DNA of 64,000 bases. Source: Eledone cirrhosa. Taxonomy: Eukaryota; Mollusca; Cephalopoda; Octopoda; Eledonidae. Under the pieces are notes generated by a model. That model saw only the letters and a list, made by a program, of their open reading frames with translations. It ran no database searches and had not been told where the DNA came from. This document shows, piece after piece, positions 59,007 to 64,000 of the stretch. The DNA lies in contig OZ024742.1 of NCBI GenBank assembly GCA_964016885.1, positions 114,350,439-114,414,438 of the forward strand, in the 5' to 3' direction. A program made the translations under genes and the position numbers. Positions within the stretch are counted from its first letter, which is position 1. Every line of letters begins with the position of its first letter.

Positions 59007-60034
59007 TTAACAGTAGCAGCTGCCGTCGTAGTAGAATTTTTTGTGCTGAAGGTTGTGATATTAGTGTTAATGTTAATAAAAACGAACAAGGATTTAATTG
59101 GAGAAACAGTTTCATCTGATAACATTATTTACAGATTAGCCGCTTGGGTGTGAGGTTGCCGAAATTGCTGGTATGTTATATTTTCCTCTATTAATTATTT
59201 TCTTTTATCTCCACAGATACGTCGCATTTAATAAGAATGAAATAACTAGCAATCTCAACAATACAACAGAAACTAGTTGAATACATCAAGCAATAACTAA
59301 GAATTTCAACTTCTGAGATTTCCATTCATGTAAACATTGAATTAATGAGATGTTATATTTTGGTGATAATGGATTTGAATATTTATTTTTTATTTTTTTT
59401 ATTTCTCTATAACATTTTTCATTTATTATTTTTTCCATTTTTCGTTTTTTTTTCTATTTTACATATTTTAGTTGAATTATTTTATTTCTTATTAGTTTTT
59501 ACTATTACCATGTTGTTTTCTAACAATAATGTAATGCATGACCTATTTATTAAGGATGTTACTATTTTGCCATTATCTCTGCAACTTGTGGATAAGTGTG
59601 TTTGAATTATAACAGTAGTGCTTTTTCTATATGTAATTTTTCTCTGTAATGATTGGTAATATTCTATAATATATATATGAATATATGAATATATGATTTT
59701 AAAAAAAAGATTTCAAATATATTAAATGCACCAAATCATGCATGCCAATGATTTCACTTCTTTAAAAAAACCTTTGAATAGGAAGTTGAGAAATGGTTGG
59801 AAATAAAAGCAAAAGAATATGGTGTGTGTGTATATATATATATATTAAATAATTCCAGTAGTTTAGCGAATACTTACAGTATCCATTCTCAAACTTTCTC
59901 AAGGTTGCACTTTGGAGAATTAATTAATAGGTCAGACGTAGTTTCCATAGTTTCCACCTTTTCAATATTCTTGGTTTCATCGTCTAGCAGACTGATTTAT
60001 GCAGCACTAAACACACATACTCATATATATATAT
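59001..60034. other. AT-rich stretch, no gene recognised
   Basis: T-rich reading frames only. Short TA repeats at 59832-59846 and 60024-60038. Confidence 0.5.
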
Positions 60035-60229
60035 ATAGTTGAAAATTGCAAACTTGACTGTCAGCACTGAATATGAAGCTGAAGATTGCGAAAGCATGAC
60101 ATTACTTGTTTAATTAACATTTAACATTTAATATTCTACCATACTATTTCATTATAATATCATTATAATTTTAAAGAATTGTAAGTAAAACGAGTAAATC
60201 AGACAGAGTTGGAATTCCTTTTATTAATA

Positions 60230-60235
<6 letters not shown>
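60035..60235 (+). repeat. Single arm of the 36.4-kb inverted-repeat family
   Basis: From AGTTGAAAATTGCAAACTTG through AAACGAGTAAATCAGAC it matches the reverse complement of 36374-36560, including the deleted part of the other arm. It is bordered by TA repeats on both sides. Confidence 0.75.
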
Positions 60236-60296
<61 letters not shown>

Positions 60297-60345
60297 GTGT
60301 GGGGGGGGGGGGTGTATGTGTGTGTGTGTGTGTATGTGACAGTGT
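60236..60345. repeat. (TA)n and (TG)n microsatellite with poly-G
   Basis: TA tract, then a run of twelve G, then TG repeats. Confidence 0.95.
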
Positions 60346-60559
60346 GTGTTTGTTTACATATTGTCTGTATATTATTTTGTGTATGAATATGTTTGCATAA
60401 TATCTCTTAATGAAGAAATAGTAAAGCTACAGCAACCTTCAGTTAACTGGGCAATTGGCATGGGGAAATGAGAAGATCAAATCACGGATTAAAGTTGTGT
60501 TTACCACATGACATTTAGATTTTTAAAAATCATCTTAATGTGACTGAAACCTGGAGAAT

Positions 60560-60880
60560 ATGCACACACAGGGTGGAAAATCAGCAATTCTTACGTGCGC
60601 TGTTTCGGCAAATATTGAACATGAAATCCCTCAATTACATCCCTGGTACGAAAGTGCGCTGGGGAGCAGATGATTCATCAGTCAAAACTAATGATATATA
60701 CAGATGAGTGAGAGCACTTCTGTATGCCACTTTAATTTATGGATCCAGAATCTTTAGGCATGTGCATTTTGAAAAAGTAGCAAAACGAAATAGTAGCAAA
60801 GGATGTCGAAAGGTGTTCTCCAAAGTCCATTGTAAACTACACCCAATAGGTTCTACATTGATTTAGCGAAAATAGGAAAG
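60560..60880 (+). pseudogene. Possible LINE reverse-transcriptase tail relic
   Basis: A short segment encodes VRALLYATLIYGSRIF at about 60705-60755, similar to the YxxxVxxxLLYGSE-type stretch that follows the palm in many LINE proteins. Stops are close on both sides and no other motif was found. Confidence 0.25.
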
Positions 60881-60929
60881 GTTAGCAAAGGTCAGCGACA
60901 ATCACAAAAGTGTTTGTATTAAGAATTAA

Positions 60930-61150
60930 ATATATATATATATATATCTTTCCCTCCTGACCTTTTGATTGTGAAAAGGCTTTGGGCGCACCGCTGATCG
61001 CTTATCGATGTCGTGTATTAAGCGCCGAAACATCTTGATCTCGGTTTTACAGCTCACGAATGATTTATTTTCTTATTTTCTTTTCTTCTCTTCTTTCGTC
61101 CATACTACCATCTTAAACTTTGTTTACAGTAACCACACAGATTCTTTCGT
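60930..61150. other. TA-bordered segment with GAAA-containing inverted bases
   Basis: Between two TA tracts. Contains CGCTGATCGCTTA and TAAGCGCCGAAACATC, in which CGCTTA and TAAGCG can pair. Related in style to the other TA insertions but not clearly the same family. Confidence 0.3.
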
Positions 61151-61152
61151 TT

Positions 61153-61188
<36 letters not shown>

Positions 61189-61267
61189 CAGACATATATA
61201 CACACACTCATACTCACACACAAACACAGACTCACACACAAACATATATATATATATATGTATATAT

Positions 61268-61346
<79 letters not shown>
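61151..61346. repeat. (TA)n, (CA)n and (GA)n microsatellites
   Basis: TA, CA and TA blocks, then an uninterrupted GA tract of about 75 bases from 61268. The frames across it are repeat translations. Confidence 0.95.
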
Positions 61347-61348
<2 letters not shown>

Positions 61349-62479
61349 CCACATTCTATGTGATCAACCTTTTTTTAATTGATAATATTTCCATACCAAT
61401 CGAACACAGTAATATTTGGCAAATTTTTAGTTCATCTAATGTAAACATAAACATTACCTATGCCCCTGCGCCTTCCCACTTTTAAATTTTAACTATAGTG
61501 TTTTATTTGTATGGGTCTGTACCTCCCTTTGTAACTATCATAAACTATACAAACCCGGAAAATGATACTGTATATTTTCACCACATGTACAATATAAATT
61601 AGTAAATCCTAAAAAATCTGCATGATAAAAACGGAAATGTCACATTTCTAACAGACAAACGCGATAAACTGCATATCCCTACACATGAATGCAATAATTT
61701 ATAATGCAGAGGAACAACTGATAATGAGTCCACTCAGCAAATACTCAAATCAATGGAAAGATTAATCAGAATCAAAACAAAATCAGAAACGTCACACCGC
61801 ATCAAAAGTAAATTCGGTCACATTCGGAAAATATAAATAAAAAGACAAGCCAATTCACATTTTGGAACATGGTGAAAAATATGAAAAAAGCTAGAATCTA
61901 TCAGCTATGGATCAACACCACCCCACTGATCTTACCTTGAAAATTAGAAATGAAACTTATAAGTATCGGAACAGAACAGCAATGAAAACTAAGGGAACAA
62001 ATATCACTCAACTAAATGAATAAAGAAATAAAAAAGGATTATCCACTGCAAATGACCTGCAATTACCCACTGCAAATGTATAGATATTGACTGTCAAATA
62101 GGAGAGAAATATGCTAAACCATTGAAGAAACACATTTTGTGAACCTACTAAAGGTCGGGGGGAAATGCTGCAAAAACGCATAATTGTAATGGTACGAAAT
62201 GATTACAAATCGGCCTCTTAAATATAATGATGAATAAAAGAAAGTTAATAAAATGAAAAACTTTGATGAAACATTCAAATCACCACACGCAACAAACACA
62301 AATCATGCATACTTTGCCTCAACTTAAAATGAATACAAACATCGGTAACAGAAAAAAATACACCATCACTATAATATAGACACTCACAAAATTCCCCCAA
62401 AGAACCAAATTCCAAAACAATAAATAACAACCCCATAGCATAAAGCATGCGAATGCCAGAATAAATTCATTGATACTAC
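61347..62479. other. Unassigned AT-rich sequence upstream of a PLE relic
   Basis: It may hold decayed 5' parts of the PLE at 62.5-63.5 kb. No confident match. Confidence 0.4.
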
Positions 62480-63530
62480 ATGACATTCCAACAGAAACCC
62501 TAACCAGGAACGACTATATCAGGTACCACCAGCTATACAACAAGGAGTTTCATAAGAAATCAACCAACAGTTTCACACGAAATAGACAATCAACAAACAT
62601 TAGCTGCACACACATTGATCATCATTTTATTTGCAGAAGAACAAAAATACCAAGACATTTGTTGTCATCCCCACACGAGAAACCGAAGTAATTAACTTTC
62701 CAAAGAAACCATTGACAAATACTGAAATAGATATATTAAGTAAGAGACAGAACTCCATACCCACCACTCAAACGTCCCCGAAATGAATTCGTCGCGGAAT
62801 TCTGTTGAAAGCTCTGGTTACCTGATTTTTTTCTCCAAATGAACAACAATGAAAACGATTCACTAGCTAGAAATAATTGTGAATTCTGCTAACGAAAGAA
62901 AGGGATAAAGCTATATAGTCCTACTTTATGAATTCTTCCTTTCGACACCAAAACAAATTTCTCCAAACTAGAATGGAAGGGCCTAATTGAGTAATTTACA
63001 AGACAACGCAGAAATCACTATTAAAGAAACTGATAAATGTAGCACTGTAGTCATTATGATTGCAGACTAGTATACATATCTGGTACTGCATATATTAGGA
63101 TTCAACAGTTTCTATGAAACGTCAATCAAATATAAACAGTCTATACGAAGTCGATAAATGAAAGGATTCTTACAACATGCAAAATCATAAGAAAAAAACC
63201 CCAAAAATAGGAAAACATATCCTTACTGGGGCAGAGCCACACAAACAAATTTCAGATCAAATTCTTACAAAATGCGGAAGAAAATATTTTGTCAGATGCT
63301 TATACCTAACTGAAGGACCAGAATTCAAAGTGACTCATGAAAAGAACATCAGAATAAAAGAGAATTTCACCCGCAACACGGAAAACTCAATCTATGTCAT
63401 TACATGTTGTAGAAATTCTTCAAACCTCCATAGAGCAGATAGAACTATCATTACGCAAACAATGGCCATACTATGTCTACAAATCATGGGGCAATTACAA
63501 CTGAAATTCCCTTAAGCAGTCCCATAGTAC
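62480..63530 (+). pseudogene. Penelope-like element relic with reverse transcriptase core deleted
   Basis: In broken frames, NLQDNAEITIKETDKCSTVV near 63000 matches the IKEADKGSAVVI block before the PLE reverse transcriptase. From 63180 the frame jumps to the C-terminal part: ILTKCGRKYFVRCLYLTEGP, then IRIKENFTRNTENSIYVITC, the Cys-rich linker and first strand of the GIY-YIG module. The nuclease then decays into stops at about 63515. The whole palm and thumb are missing between. It is of the classical PLE type, not the PLE1/PLE2 type. Confidence 0.65.
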
Positions 63531-63839
63531 AATGTAAAGAGTTAGACGTACACAACATCAAAATGTACCCTAGAGATGCTCAGATTCCTTCACTAAATAA
63601 AAAATAAAGAACAAAGAATGATATCATTAAACACTATAAACTACAATTAAATGTGTAATTGTCCCACATTGGACAGTAAACAATAAACTATAGATGGGAA
63701 TAATCAATGTTTACACATCTATAAACAAACATACCACAATATAAAAGGAAAATCATTACTCCAAGGAAGCCTCTACTAGACATTTTACATTCCTTTAAAT
63801 CTTCTTGAAACCAATGATACCACTGAGCCGACACTCAAT
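63531..63839. other. Unassigned sequence
   Basis: Decayed PLE 3' flank or unrelated DNA; nothing recognised. Confidence 0.4.
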
Positions 63840-64000
63840 AAGCACACACATACACAAACACACACACACAAACATACACACTCACACACTCACATACACA
63901 CACATACACACACACATACACACACGCACGCACACATACATACACACGCACACATACACCGACACACGCACGCACACATACATACACACACAAACACACA
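63840..64000. repeat. (CA)n microsatellite at window end
   Basis: CACACA repeats with ACATACA and ACGCACA variants, continuing past the window. Confidence 0.95.

Overview
The window looks like repeat-dense, AT-rich DNA from a mollusc, most likely an octopus-type cephalopod. The reasons are long (TA)n and (CA)n microsatellites, a tRNA-derived SINE of the cephalopod type, several Penelope-like elements (PLEs), Tx1-like and R2-like LINEs, and a Helitron. I see no intact host gene, rRNA or tRNA gene, CRISPR array or bacterial signal. Almost every recognisable protein is a broken retroelement or transposon. One unassigned reading frame near 35.6-36.1 kb could be a host exon.

Layout. 1-4.1 kb: a tandem repeat carrying a hammerhead-like motif, a PLE whose 5' part is inverted, and ORF1 of a Tx1-like LINE. 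4.15-6.8 kb: two R2-like LINEs with restriction-like endonuclease, tail to tail around a TA-centred palindrome. 8.7-10.1 kb: a 1.4-kb foldback element. 11.2-12.3 kb: an RTE-like LINE relic. 17.1-25.1 kb: a PLE (PLE1) with 2-kb inverted arms, an additional internal inverted copy, and RT plus GIY-YIG coding. 25.3-35.2 kb: two head-to-tail copies of a Tx1-like LINE with junctions in (AAT)n repeats. 36.8-40.0 kb: a second PLE (PLE2) with inverted termini and a small Helitron inserted in it. 40.3-44.7 kb: a cluster of foldback elements. 47.86-52.94 kb: an autonomous-type but decayed Helitron encoding Rep and helicase. 53-55.3 kb: a SINE and a LINE relic with PHD-like and nuclease-like segments. 62.5-63.5 kb: a further PLE relic. 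The rest is AT-rich DNA without recognisable genes.

The main theme is a group of PLEs and foldback elements that sit in (TA)n tracts and carry type I hammerhead-ribozyme-like motifs near their ends. Two families keep the canonical CTGATGA box. Three others have A in place of the catalytic G8. In most of those copies C3 is also T, which would keep the 3-8 base pair as U-A. All structures and homologies were read by eye, without database searches or folding software.
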